Of a DNA stretch of 64,000 nt, positions 17,378 to 26,407 are shown in pieces. How positions within the stretch are numbered: position 1 is the first letter of the stretch; the number at the start of each line of letters is the position of its first letter. The position numbers and the translations under genes were made by a program. The notes under the pieces are model-generated. The model saw only the letters and a program-made list of their open reading frames with translations. It was not told the origin of the DNA and ran no database searches. The stretch covers positions 620,001-684,000 of the forward strand of contig NZ_CP009244.1 in the NCBI RefSeq assembly GCF_001941425.1, in the 5' to 3' direction. The DNA comes from Corynebacterium ammoniagenes DSM 20306 (lineage in GTDB: Bacteria > Actinomycetota > Actinomycetes > Mycobacteriales > Mycobacteriaceae).

Positions 17378-17502
17378 CGCTGACGCGCGCTGCTTTTAAA
17401 TAGGGGGCATCCCAACGGTTGACCTGGCTAAGAACTTTTAACCTTTAACAGTTAGACTCTAGGGGAATAAATCCCCATGACTTTTAAAGGAGTCGGTTAA
17501 AC

Positions 17503-18930
17503 ATGGCTGAGCACCAAAAGCGCATTGTTATCATCGGCGGTGGCCCCGGAGGTTACGAGGCCGCGCAGGCAGGCGCCAAGTATGGCGCAGACATTACTGT
17601 CGTTGAAGACCAGGGCATGGGTGGTGCCAGTATTTTGTTGGACTGCGTTCCTTCAAAATCCTTTATCGCAGGCGCAAATATTAAAACGGACCTTCGCCGT
17701 GCAGATGACATGGGCTTAAATGAAGGTATTGGCAAGACCGAGCTAGCGCTGCAGGCACTGAATGAACGTGTCACTGCCTTAGCTACCCGCCAGTCTGATG
17801 ACGTTCGCGCGCGAACTGAAGAACTGGGTGTTCGCATTATTGATGGCCGCGGCTATTTTGATAAGGACCAGACCCCAGCCATCAGCGGCGGACACAAAGT
17901 ATCTGTTACCCACAATGCTGATGGCCGCGTTGAAGTCTTGGATGCGGACCTAGTTCTTATTGCTACTGGTGCCACCCCACGCGTATTGCCGGGCGCAAAG
18001 CCCGATGGTGAGCGTATCTTGAACTGGCAGCAGGTCTACAACCTGTCTGAACTGCCAGAGCACCTGATTGTGGTCGGTTCTGGTGTCACCGGTGCGGAGT
18101 TCGTATCAGCGTTTGCTGAGCTGGGCGTCAAGGTCACCATGGTGGCCTCCCGCGATCGTATTTTGCCGCACGATGATGCGGATGCTGCGGACGTGCTGGA
18201 GCAGGTCTTGGCAGAACGTGGCGTGGAACTGGAAAAGAACTGCCGCGTTGATACCGTAACCCGTACCGATGATGGCGGCGTCGTGGTCAAGACCACCGAT
18301 GGCCGAGAGATCTTTGGCTCCCATGCTTTGATGTCCATTGGTTCGGTTCCGTCGACTGCAGATCTTGGTTTGGATAATGTCGGTGTAGAAACCGCACCTT
18401 CTGGCCACATCATGGTCGACCGCGTATCGCGCACCAATATCCCCGGTATCTACGCTGCTGGTGACTGCTCGGACTTGTTCCCACTGGCTTCAGTGGCAGC
18501 AATGCAGGGCCGTATCGCGATGTACCACTCATTGGGCGAAGGTGTATCCCCACTGCGTTTGAAGACGGTTGCCACAGCAGTATTTACCCGCCCAGAGATT
18601 GCTGCGGTTGGTTTTACTCAGAAGGAGATTGAAGCCGGTGAGGTCGCAGCGCGCACCATTATGATGCCGCTATCGACGAACCCTCGTGCGAAGATGCGTT
18701 CCCTGCGCCACGGTTTCGTTAAGCTTTTCTGTCGCGCAACCTCTGGTCGCGTAATTGGTGGCGTCATCGTAGCGCCAACTGCATCGGAGCTAATTTTGCC
18801 TATCGCAGTGGCGGTGACCAACCAGCTCACCGTCAACCAGCTGGCAGATTCGATGGCTGTGTACCCATCCCTGTCCGGCACCATCACGGAGGCCGCTCGT
18901 CGTCTGGTTGCCCACGACGACCTCGAGTAG
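17503..18930 (+). CDS. lpdA: LpdA-type flavoprotein disulfide reductase family NAD(P)H quinone reductase
   Basis: A 475-residue FAD/NAD(P)-binding protein with an N-terminal dinucleotide fold (IVIIGGGPGGYEAA), a second nucleotide motif (VVGSGVTGAEF), the FAD-binding YAAGDCSDLFPLA and a C-terminal dimerisation domain. The usual redox pair is broken: where lipoamide dehydrogenases have GGTCLNVGC this has GGASILLDC, so only Cys48 remains and the first Cys is Ser43. The C-terminal HPT is YPS. This matches Mycobacterium tuberculosis LpdA, described as a quinone reductase rather than a lipoamide dehydrogenase. A good AAAGGAG site precedes the start. Confidence 0.9.
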   Translation: MAEHQKRIVIIGGGPGGYEAAQAGAKYGADITVVEDQGMGGASILLDCVPSKSFIAGANIKTDLRRADDMGLNEGIGKTELALQALNERVTALATRQSDDVRARTEELGVRIIDGRGYFDKDQTPAISGGHKVSVTHNADGRVEVLDADLVLIATGATPRVLPGAKPDGERILNWQQVYNLSELPEHLIVVGSGVTGAEFVSAFAELGVKVTMVASRDRILPHDDADAADVLEQVLAERGVELEKNCRVDTVTRTDDGGVVVKTTDGREIFGSHALMSIGSVPSTADLGLDNVGVETAPSGHIMVDRVSRTNIPGIYAAGDCSDLFPLASVAAMQGRIAMYHSLGEGVSPLRLKTVATAVFTRPEIAAVGFTQKEIEAGEVAARTIMMPLSTNPRAKMRSLRHGFVKLFCRATSGRVIGGVIVAPTASELILPIAVAVTNQLTVNQLADSMAVYPSLSGTITEAARRLVAHDDLE

Positions 18931-18960
18931 GCACTGAGCTCGACGCTAGATCAAGAAATG

Positions 18961-19006
18961 ATGCCCCAGCGGAAGTGGCCGTATTCGGTACTTCTCGCTG
19001 GGGCAT
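18961..19006. terminator. Bidirectional terminator between lpdA and the first Ltp gene
   Basis: ATGCCCCAGCG pairs perfectly with CGCTGGGGCAT and the stem continues inward (GGAAGT with ACTTCT). It is followed by TGTGTTTAT and sits midway between two convergent genes. Confidence 0.8.
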
Positions 19007-19024
19007 TGTGTTTATAAGATGAGG

Positions 19025-19783
19025 TTAGAGGCCTACCGCTGCTACTGCCTGCTGAGCTTGTTCTTGAGTAAAGCCTTCACCGTACTCAGAGGTCAACTGG
19101 TTGAGTAGTTCCGCGCCGGACATGGGCATGAGTTCCTGGTAGCTTTCGGCAGCTTCAACTGCTTCGGCGTTCCAGTCTGCGTCTACGGTATCGACTGCGT
19201 ACTGCGCTTGCTCAGGGGTGAAATTTTCTCCATATTCGGAGGTGAGCTGCTTGTACAGGCCGTCGTACGAGAAGTGGCTGAATTCCAGGTAGTTCTCGGC
19301 TGACTCGAGTGCTTCTGCATTCCAATCCGCCTCGACTGTGTCCATGGCATATTGCGCTGCTTCTGCCGTATAGCCTTCGCCGTATTCGGATGTTAGCTGA
19401 TCATAGAGGCCCTGGTAGGAAAAGGAACTGAAGTCCAGGTAGCGCTCAGCCGAGCGTAGGGCGTTGGAAAATTCAGTCGAGACGCCATCATCGGCAGGCG
19501 CTGCTTCTGCTGCCGGAGCTTCGGCTTCCGCAGCTGGTGCCTCTGCCTCAGCTTCCGCGACAAGGTCGACGCTGTTGGCAGATTCTGCGGTGGTCGTGCC
19601 ATCATCGTCATTGTTGTTAGTGACGATGCTGAACAAGCCAACCACTGCGACCACACCGACGCCCCATTTGAGGAAGCCGCGCTTTTTCTTTTTCTGCGGT
19701 TCTTGGGCGATTGGAGCCTGCATCTGTGGGGAAGGGGAGCCCTGGGAAGGGTTGGCATAGGGGTTGGGCTGTGAGCCAGTCAT
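19025..19783 (-). CDS. Ltp-repeat membrane protein (host cell surface-exposed lipoprotein family), copy 1
   Basis: 252 residues from the ATG at 19783 (MTGSQPNPYA). It has a Pro/Gln-rich cytoplasmic N-terminus, a basic KKKKR stop and one membrane helix at about residues 38-55, then an acidic Ala/Glu spacer and three tandem repeats of about 48 residues. Each repeat has the pattern A-x-x-Y-L-x-F-S-x-F-S-Y-x-G-L-Y-x-Q-L-T-S-E-Y-G followed by A-x-Y-A-x-D-x-V-x-A-D-W. These are Ltp-family repeats (Pfam PF07553), named after a Streptococcus thermophilus phage lipoprotein that blocks DNA entry of other phages. No lipobox is present here; anchoring is by the helix. Confidence 0.87.
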   Translation of the reverse strand: MTGSQPNPYANPSQGSPSPQMQAPIAQEPQKKKKRGFLKWGVGVVAVVGLFSIVTNNNDDDGTTTAESANSVDLVAEAEAEAPAAEAEAPAAEAAPADDGVSTEFSNALRSAERYLDFSSFSYQGLYDQLTSEYGEGYTAEAAQYAMDTVEADWNAEALESAENYLEFSHFSYDGLYKQLTSEYGENFTPEQAQYAVDTVDADWNAEAVEAAESYQELMPMSGAELLNQLTSEYGEGFTQEQAQQAVAAVGL

Positions 19784-20017
19784 GGGTATGTCCTTTGGAA
19801 GAAGTGATAGGGAAATCTCATACTCATGCGGCAGGGTGCTACGTGGTGGTCTGGGACCCACCTTCCGGCAAAGTGCCCTTGGAAAGAAGTAGGTGCCGCT
19901 TGGGTACGGCTCTTATAGTGTCAAAGGCACTGGACATAGGGGTGATACGTACTAGAATGCCTGTACTAATTATTCGAAAGTCTGCAGGTAGGAGTATCTA
20001 GCGGTGTTCTAATGTGA

Positions 20018-20806
20018 CTAGGAAATTCCTAGTTCTGCCAGGGCATGATCCGCTTGGCTTTCAGTAAATCGCCCGACGGTATCGGAAATCAACAATGAGT
20101 GTAGGTCCTCGGGCGTGATGTCAATATTGGTATTGCTCCAATATGACTCAGCGGCCTCCACTGCTTCGGCATCCCAGTCGGCAACGACATGATCGACGGC
20201 ATAGCGGGCTTGTTCATCGGAGAAATTGTCCGCAGAAGAAGAGCTCAGCTGGTGGTGGAGTCCTTCATAGGAATAATGGCTGTGCCGAATGTAGCTTTCC
20301 GCAGCTTCAAGTGCTTCAGCATTCCAATCGGCGTCGACATTATCGAGCGCATATTGCGCTGCATCTTCGGCAAATACTTCCCCATACGGGCTCGTTAAGT
20401 GTTCTTTGAGCTCGGATTCCGAAAAGTGGTTATTGGCAAGTTCCTCTTGCGCATAAATGAGTGCGGCCTCGCCATCAGTGGAGGCATTCATGGCATCAAT
20501 CCGGTTAGTACCGTCATCGATGATGTCGGTAATTCCATCATTGATATTGTCCTCTAGCCCTGAATCTTTGGCAAGGCTAAACCCAACGGCGCCGGCGACA
20601 ACAATCACCATGGCGGATATGGCGATGATCTTATTGCGGTGGGAGCCTTTGGTGCGAGCTTTTTTCTCAGGCTTCCGGTCGGAGGAAAAGACCGCATTGC
20701 GCTGCAAAGATTCCTGATACTCAGCGTAGCTTTGGGTGGAATAGTCACTCTGTGGTTGCTGCTCAGGAAATTGCCCAGGAGTAGATCCATGGTTGTGGCC
20801 GGACAT
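20018..20806 (-). CDS. Ltp-repeat membrane protein, copy 2
   Basis: 262 residues with the same build as the neighbouring copy: a hydrophilic N-terminus with a basic stretch, one helix at residues 59-78, a spacer, and three C-terminal repeats. The first repeat is the most divergent; the second keeps AAESYIRHSHYSYEGLHHQL and the third has AAESYWSNTNIDITPEDLH. The DADWNAEALEAAE junction is shared almost identically with copy 1, so the two arose by duplication and have since diverged. The gap between them (about 230 bp) suggests separate promoters. Phage exclusion or a cell-envelope role are both possible. Confidence 0.85.
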   Translation of the reverse strand: MSGHNHGSTPGQFPEQQPQSDYSTQSYAEYQESLQRNAVFSSDRKPEKKARTKGSHRNKIIAISAMVIVVAGAVGFSLAKDSGLEDNINDGITDIIDDGTNRIDAMNASTDGEAALIYAQEELANNHFSESELKEHLTSPYGEVFAEDAAQYALDNVDADWNAEALEAAESYIRHSHYSYEGLHHQLSSSSADNFSDEQARYAVDHVVADWDAEAVEAAESYWSNTNIDITPEDLHSLLISDTVGRFTESQADHALAELGIS

Positions 20807-20881
20807 CAGGTTCCTCCGGGGTTGATCAGTAGAAGCGACGGTAATTGCAGATTCTACTGCGCTGGTAAGGAAAATAAACCT

Positions 20882-22204
20882 TTAGGCCAAATCAAATGGG
20901 GTATCCGAGGTGGCGTTGAGGTTGATGGCGTGCTCGCGGCCTTGCTGTGGGAAAGCGCGTTGTGGGCAGGCTTCGCGCGGGCAAATCGTGCACCCTGGTC
21001 CAATGGGTGTAGCAGAAGCAGGAGAGAGGTTTAGTGCATCGGAATAGATGAGTTTATCGGCGTGCGAGATATTGCATCCTAATCCCACCGCAAATTCTTT
21101 GCGCGGAGTGCCGAAGGATTTCACCTGCCCCTGCACGTGGCGTGCAATCCACATATAGGTGTGGCCATCGGGCATGGTCGCGACCTGGCGGGTGATGCGG
21201 TTGGGCGTTTCAAATGCACGGTGGATGACCCACAACGGACAAGATCCGCCCGAGCGTGAGAAGTGGAACGAGGTCGCGGACTGGCGTTTGGAAATATTTC
21301 CGGCGCGATCGGTGCGGATAAAGACAAAGGGAACGCCGCGCGCACCGGGGCGCTGCAGCGTCGTTAAGCGCTGCGCGGTGGTTTCAAAGCCAGTGCCGAA
21401 GATAGAAGCCATGCGGTCGATGTCATAGCGGGTATTTTCTGCAGTTTCCAAAAATTCCGTATACGGCAGGGTCACCGCAGCGGCAAAGTATTGGGCAAGA
21501 CCATAGCGTCCGGTTTGCCGCGCGAGTTCATCCGGTAATTCGTGTACGAGATTGTCTAAGACATCGGTGTAGGCGAGCAAGCAATATTGCATCGCTAGCT
21601 GGAAGGTCAGCTGTGCATCGGAAAGCCCTGCTCGTAATGAAAGCTCACGCGAGGACGGCTCATAAATCCGTCGTTCAATCTGCGCGGAGCGGCCAAAACG
21701 GGTGTGCACATCAAATTCGCGGTCCAGCAGATTAGCCAAGTGATTAAGCCGGAGAATTTTATCGCCCAACTTGGCGGCGAGCCCTTCGGCGAGAACGTCT
21801 AATTCATGAATGTAGTTGTGAGATTCAAAGAAGAACTTTTGCACCATCTCCAACGGGGAAGGAGTGGCTTCGACCGGGTCGCTTTGAGCAATGGCGACCA
21901 GCTTGGGCATCATCTCCGGAAAGCGGGAGGCTAAATCATGCAAGGTGTCTTCTTCTGTGGTGGGAAATAAAGACCGCAGCTCATTGACGACGCGAAGGTC
22001 TCTATCGGCAGAAAAATAGGTGCTATCGACATTGAAAGCCTCCGATAGCTGAATCAGCACTGTGACCGTGAGCGGGCGCTGGTCATTTTCTAATTGGTTG
22101 AGGTAGCTAGTAGACAGGTCGAGTTGCTTAGCCATCTCCACCTGCGTGAGCCCGTAGGTCTTTCGCAGCGCGTGGATCCTTGCCCCCGCGAAGTGTTTGC
22201 TCAT
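20882..22204 (-). CDS. prpR: PrpR/RamB-type regulator of the methylcitrate operon
   Basis: A 440-residue regulator. Residues 7-62 are an XRE-type HTH (LRKTYGLTQVEMAKQLDLST), followed by a long sensor region as in RamB and mycobacterial PrpR. The C-terminal part contains Cys377, Cys405, Cys408 and Cys413; from memory PrpR of M. tuberculosis binds a 4Fe-4S cluster and a CoA ester, so these are candidate ligands. The gene is divergent from prpD, about 180 bp apart, the classical place for an activator that responds to propionyl-CoA or methylcitrate. A GAAAGG site precedes the ATG. RamB itself is a close paralogue, but the location argues for PrpR. Confidence 0.85.
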   Translation of the reverse strand: MSKHFAGARIHALRKTYGLTQVEMAKQLDLSTSYLNQLENDQRPLTVTVLIQLSEAFNVDSTYFSADRDLRVVNELRSLFPTTEEDTLHDLASRFPEMMPKLVAIAQSDPVEATPSPLEMVQKFFFESHNYIHELDVLAEGLAAKLGDKILRLNHLANLLDREFDVHTRFGRSAQIERRIYEPSSRELSLRAGLSDAQLTFQLAMQYCLLAYTDVLDNLVHELPDELARQTGRYGLAQYFAAAVTLPYTEFLETAENTRYDIDRMASIFGTGFETTAQRLTTLQRPGARGVPFVFIRTDRAGNISKRQSATSFHFSRSGGSCPLWVIHRAFETPNRITRQVATMPDGHTYMWIARHVQGQVKSFGTPRKEFAVGLGCNISHADKLIYSDALNLSPASATPIGPGCTICPREACPQRAFPQQGREHAINLNATSDTPFDLA

Positions 22205-22235
22205 GACGTGCCTTTCATTGAAACTGCTTCCTACC

Positions 22236-22261
22236 TGCAGATTATGCAGGGTTTGCAGATT
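22236..22261. promoter_or_regulatory. Direct repeat, candidate PrpR operator
   Basis: TGCAGATT occurs at 22236-22243 and 22254-22261, 18 bp apart, the second within GTTTGCAGAT. RamB/PrpR-type sites are built on TTTGCAAA-like half-sites. The repeat lies between the divergent prpR and prpD starts. Confidence 0.4.
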
Positions 22262-22385
22262 TCACTATTTAACACCACATTATTACACAAAGTTCGACTA
22301 TGGCATAGAGCATTGAACCATCTCTAGTGTGATGGGTAACGCATTTATCGGATTTGTGGACAGAAGAAGGACTTTCGAAAAGAAC

Positions 22386-23897
22386 ATGATCGAACATTCA
22401 GTACGTACCCATAAGTCAGCTGAAGACTTCCCCGTGGAAGAGCACCTGGCTTACAAAATCGCACAGGTCGCAGCAGATCCAGTCGAGGTTGGTCAAGAGA
22501 CCAAAGACATGATCATCAACCGCATCATTGACAACGCTGCCGTCGCTGTTGCGTCCGTCGTCCGCCGCCCGGTCACCTCCGCCCGCGCCATCGCCGCCGG
22601 CCACAAAGTCGATGATGGGGGAGCGACCGTCTTTGGCGTAGACGGTACCTACTCGGCGGAATGGGCAGCATTGGCTAATGGCACTGCGGTACGCGAGTTA
22701 GATTTCCATGACACGTTCCTGGCGGCCGACTACTCGCACCCCGGCGATAATATCCCGCCGATTCTCGCCGTCGCGCAGCACAAGGGACTCGACGGCAAGG
22801 CTTTGCTGCGAGGCATTGCCACCGGCTATGAAATCCAAGTCAACCTGGTCAAAGGTATTTGCTTGCACGAGTGGAAGATTGACCACGTAGCGCACCTGGG
22901 TCCGTCCGTCGCAGCTGGGCTGGGCACCATGCTGGAGCTGGACACTGACACCATCTATCAAGCGATTGGCCAAGCCCTGCACACCACCACGGCCACCCGC
23001 CAGTCACGTAAGGGACTGATTTCCTCGTGGAAGGCTTATGCCCCAGCCTTTGCCGGCAAAATGGCCATTGAAGCCGTCGACCGCTCCATGCGCGGTGAGG
23101 GCGCACCGGCACCAATTTGGGAAGGTGAAGACGGCTTTATTGCTTGGATGCTGCACTCCCCAGAGCGCACCTACACCGTGCCGCTGCCAGAAGCAGGCGA
23201 AGAAAAGCGCGCCATCTTGGAGACCTACACCAAGGAACACTCCGCGGAATACCAGTCCCAAGCACCCATTGACTTGGCGCGACGGATGAAGGCCACCTTG
23301 GAAGACAAGGGGCTTGCCACAGCCGATGTGGAATCCATCGTGCTGCACACTTCGCACCACACTCACTACGTCATTGGTACCGGCGCGAATGACCCACAGA
23401 AGATGGATCCTAATGCCTCGCGTGAGACTTTGGATCACTCCATCATGTATATCTTTGCGGTCGCATTAGAAGACGGCGCGTGGCACCACGTGGACTCTTA
23501 TGCCCCAGAGCGCGCGAACCGCCCAGAGACCATCGAGCTGTGGCACAAGGTATCCACCGTCGAAGACTCCGAGTGGACCCGCCGCTACCACTCGCATGAC
23601 CCGAATGAAAAGGCATTCGGCGCCAAGGCAGTGATCACCTTTAAAGATGGCACCGTCATCGAAGATGAAATGGCTGTTGCTGACGCCCATCCTTTTGGTG
23701 CCCGTCCATTTGCGCGCGAACAGTACATCGAGAAATTCCGCACGCTCGCCGAAGGCTTGGTATCAGCAGAAGAACAAGACCGTTTCTTGGCAGCTGCGGA
23801 AAATGTCGAAAACCTCCAGGACTTACACGAACTGAACGTGCGCTTGACGCCAGAAGCACTGGCACAAGCGCCACAGACTCCAGAAGGGATTTTCTAA
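22386..23897 (+). CDS. prpD: 2-methylcitrate dehydratase
   Basis: 503 residues from the ATG at 22386 ([10 protein letters not shown]). It belongs to the MmgE/PrpD family: [16 protein letters not shown] at the N-terminus, [24 protein letters not shown] with the active-site region, and [20 protein letters not shown]. It dehydrates 2-methylcitrate to methylaconitate in propionate breakdown. First gene of prpD-prpB-prpC, with the next start immediately after its stop. Expression is probably switched on by the divergent PrpR. Confidence 0.96.
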   Translation: MIEHSVRTHKSAEDFPVEEHLAYKIAQVAADPVEVGQETKDMIINRIIDNAAVAVASVVRRPVTSARAIAAGHKVDDGGATVFGVDGTYSAEWAALANGTAVRELDFHDTFLAADYSHPGDNIPPILAVAQHKGLDGKALLRGIATGYEIQVNLVKGICLHEWKIDHVAHLGPSVAAGLGTMLELDTDTIYQAIGQALHTTTATRQSRKGLISSWKAYAPAFAGKMAIEAVDRSMRGEGAPAPIWEGEDGFIAWMLHSPERTYTVPLPEAGEEKRAILETYTKEHSAEYQSQAPIDLARRMKATLEDKGLATADVESIVLHTSHHTHYVIGTGANDPQKMDPNASRETLDHSIMYIFAVALEDGAWHHVDSYAPERANRPETIELWHKVSTVEDSEWTRRYHSHDPNEKAFGAKAVITFKDGTVIEDEMAVADAHPFGARPFAREQYIEKFRTLAEGLVSAEEQDRFLAAAENVENLQDLHELNVRLTPEALAQAPQTPEGIF

Positions 23898-24827
23898 ATG
23901 GCTGGACTTTTTGGCTCCACGAAAACCAACGCAGAAAAGCGAAAAGCTTTTCGCGAGTCGCTGGAAAGTGAGGAACTGACTAGGCTTCCGGGCGCTTTCA
24001 ACCCCTTGACTGCCCGGTTGATTCAAGACATCGGCGGATTCGAAGGCGTGTATATCTCCGGTGCGGTATTGGCTAATGACCTAGGCCTTCCGGATATCGG
24101 GTTAACCACCTTGACGGAGGTGTCCCAGCGCGCCGGGCAAATTGCACGGGCTACTGATTTGCCAGTGCTTGTCGATGCCGACACCGGCTTCGGAGAACCC
24201 ATGTCCGCCGCACGAACCATCGCGAGCTTGGAAGATGCCGGTCTTGCCGGCTGTCACTTAGAAGACCAAGTCAATCCCAAGCGCTGTGGCCACCTCGATG
24301 GTAAAGAAGTCGTGCCCACCGAATTGATGGTGCGTCGTATTACTGCCGCGGTCAATGAACGCCGCGATGAAAATTTCATCATCTGTGCGCGTACTGATGC
24401 CGCAGGCATCCACGGCATTGACGAAGCCATCGAACGTGCGAAAGCCTATGCGGATGCTGGTGCAGACATGATCTTCACCGAGGCTTTGTATAGCGAAGAA
24501 GATTTTGCACAATTTCGCGCCGCCGTCGATATTCCCTTGCTGGCGAATATGACGGAGTTTGGCAAGACGGAATTGATGTCGGCGCAAAAAATTCAAGACC
24601 TAGGGTATAACGCGGTGATCTGGCCGGTATCGACCTTCCGCGTGGCCATGGGTGCTACCGAAGAATTCCTGAGGGATATGAAAGACGATGGCCTGCAGTC
24701 CAAGGAATGGCTCGAGCGCATGCAGCACCGCTCCCGACTGTATGAGCTGGTTCGTTACAACGAATACAACGACTTCGATCAGTCCGTATTTACCTACTCC
24801 CAGGAAACCTATAAGCCCACCTTTTAA
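23898..24827 (+). CDS. prpB: 2-methylisocitrate lyase
   Basis: A 309-residue member of the isocitrate-lyase/PEP-mutase superfamily. It splits 2-methylisocitrate into pyruvate and succinate. Conserved parts are LPVLVDADTGFGEP, the metal and substrate site LEDQVNPKRCGH with the catalytic Cys, and RTDAAGIHG. Its ATG abuts the prpD stop codon (TAA then ATG), so translation is coupled. Confidence 0.96.
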   Translation: MAGLFGSTKTNAEKRKAFRESLESEELTRLPGAFNPLTARLIQDIGGFEGVYISGAVLANDLGLPDIGLTTLTEVSQRAGQIARATDLPVLVDADTGFGEPMSAARTIASLEDAGLAGCHLEDQVNPKRCGHLDGKEVVPTELMVRRITAAVNERRDENFIICARTDAAGIHGIDEAIERAKAYADAGADMIFTEALYSEEDFAQFRAAVDIPLLANMTEFGKTELMSAQKIQDLGYNAVIWPVSTFRVAMGATEEFLRDMKDDGLQSKEWLERMQHRSRLYELVRYNEYNDFDQSVFTYSQETYKPTF

Positions 24828-24838
24828 GGAGAAAGATC

Positions 24839-25987
24839 ATGTCTGAAACCCCAGAAATCCGTAAAGGCCTCTACGGCGTTGTTGTTGATGAAACCGCGGT
24901 CTCCAAGGTTGTGCCAGAGACCAACTCACTGACCTACCGTGGCTACCCAGTCCAAGAACTGGCGCGCTACTGCAGCTTTGAAGAAGTAGCCTACTTGCTG
25001 TGGAATGGGCGTTTGCCAAAGCAAGAATCACTCATTCGCTTCTCGGCACGTGAAAAGGCTCTGCGTCATCTCGACCGCCACTTGATCGACTTGGTCATGT
25101 CCATGCCACTGTCGTGCCACCCCATGGACGTGCTGCGCACCGCCGTGTCATTTATTGGCGCCCAGGACCCAGATGCCTACACCCGCAATTCCGAGCATGT
25201 TCGTCACTCTGCTCTGGAGCTGATGGCAAAGCTGCCCACCATCGTCGCGCTGGATATTCGCCGTCGCCAGGGCAAGGGCTATATTGAGCCGTCGCGCAAG
25301 AAGGGCTTTGCAGAAAACTTCCTGTGGATGGTCTTTGGAGATGAAGAAGGTTCACCTGCCAACTCCCGCTCAGATATCGAAGCCTTCGACAAATCGCTGA
25401 TTCTTTATGCAGAGCACTCTTTCAACGCCTCCACATTCACCGGCCGCGTGGTCACCTCCACGATGTCAGATACTTACTCCGCAGTAGTCGCAGCCATCGG
25501 TGCGCTCAAGGGCCCACTGCACGGTGGTGCCAATGAAGCGGTCATGCACAATATACTCGACATCGATGACCCATCCAAGGCCGAGGCTTGGGCGAAAGAA
25601 AAGCTGGCCAATAAAGACCTCGTCATGGGCTTTGGCCACCGCGTCTACAAAAAGGGTGACTCCCGCGTTCCCACCATGGAAGCTGCTTTCAAGGAGCTTG
25701 CAGAAGAGCACGGACAGACCAAGTGGGTAGAAATCTACGATATTTTGGCTAAGACGATGGAAGAAAATACCTCCATCCACATCAAGCCCAACCTCGACTT
25801 CCCAGCAGGTCCTGCGTACTACATCCTGGGCTTTCCCATCGAATTTTTCACCCCGATCTTCGTCATGGCCCGCATTACCGGCTGGACTGCCCACATCGTG
25901 GAGCAAAATGAGAATAACTCGCTCATCCGTCCACTGTCGGCCTACGTCGGCGAAGAGCAGCGCTCGGTGCCACCGCGCTCTTTTTAA
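24839..25987 (+). CDS. prpC: 2-methylcitrate synthase
   Basis: 382 residues of the citrate-synthase family, condensing propionyl-CoA with oxaloacetate. Motifs: LTYRGYPVQELA, GPLHGGANEAV with an active-site His, the signature GFGHRVYKKGDSR, and the catalytic Asp in KPNLDFPAG. Its place after prpDB marks it as the methylcitrate enzyme rather than the house-keeping citrate synthase, though such enzymes usually accept acetyl-CoA as well. An AAGGAGA site lies 11 bp after prpB. Confidence 0.95.
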   Translation: MSETPEIRKGLYGVVVDETAVSKVVPETNSLTYRGYPVQELARYCSFEEVAYLLWNGRLPKQESLIRFSAREKALRHLDRHLIDLVMSMPLSCHPMDVLRTAVSFIGAQDPDAYTRNSEHVRHSALELMAKLPTIVALDIRRRQGKGYIEPSRKKGFAENFLWMVFGDEEGSPANSRSDIEAFDKSLILYAEHSFNASTFTGRVVTSTMSDTYSAVVAAIGALKGPLHGGANEAVMHNILDIDDPSKAEAWAKEKLANKDLVMGFGHRVYKKGDSRVPTMEAAFKELAEEHGQTKWVEIYDILAKTMEENTSIHIKPNLDFPAGPAYYILGFPIEFFTPIFVMARITGWTAHIVEQNENNSLIRPLSAYVGEEQRSVPPRSF

Positions 25988-26011
25988 GTTAAGCCAAACC
26001 AGTTTGTGAAG

Positions 26012-26033
26012 TTTGCAAAACAATAATTGCAAA
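26012..26033. promoter_or_regulatory. Paired TTTGCAAA-type motifs after prpC
   Basis: TTTGCAAA at 26012-26019 and ATTGCAAA at 26026-26033, 14 bp apart, both near-palindromic and similar to RamB/PrpR-type sites. They lie in the non-coding 420 bp before pyc, ahead of two hairpins. Confidence 0.35.
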
Positions 26034-26085
26034 CCGCAACACGGCGGTTTCTGCCCAGAAAAGACACCTCCTAGGGGTGTCTTTT
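26031..26085 (+). terminator. Double hairpin terminator of the prpDBC operon
   Basis: The first stem is AAACCGC/GCGGTTT at 26031-26050. The second, AAAAGACACC/GGTGTCTTTT at 26059-26085, ends in a run of T, the classic intrinsic terminator form. Confidence 0.85.
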
Positions 26086-26234
26086 CCTTTCGGGTAGCCG
26101 ATCCCCCTAATCAATGTCCTGTGTGTTTCCTGCTTGTGCGGAGATTTTGCAAGGTCACAGAACCGCGAGTGAAAAACTTGGGGGAGTTAAGAATACAGAT
26201 CGGCCGAAATGTGTTGTGAAGTCACCAATAGACG

Positions 26235-26240
26235 TATAGT
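26235..26240 (+). promoter_or_regulatory. Candidate -10 box for pyc
   Basis: TATAGT followed by TATGGG, about 165 bp before the GTG start of pyc. The leader between them has no convincing gene; a 75-codon frame at 26209-26436 looks like chance. Confidence 0.35.
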
Positions 26241-26407
26241 TATGGGCATCACCCTGAAAGCTGTCCGCTTTGAGGAGATGTTCGAATTCAGCCCAGCCAA
26301 CAAGTTGGGCACACGTAACCAACACCCGGTTATTAATTGGCAGACACATCCACGCCAGTTAGACGTGTGCACCGCCGCTTGTTGTCTCCACGAAAGGACA
26401 TGTAACC

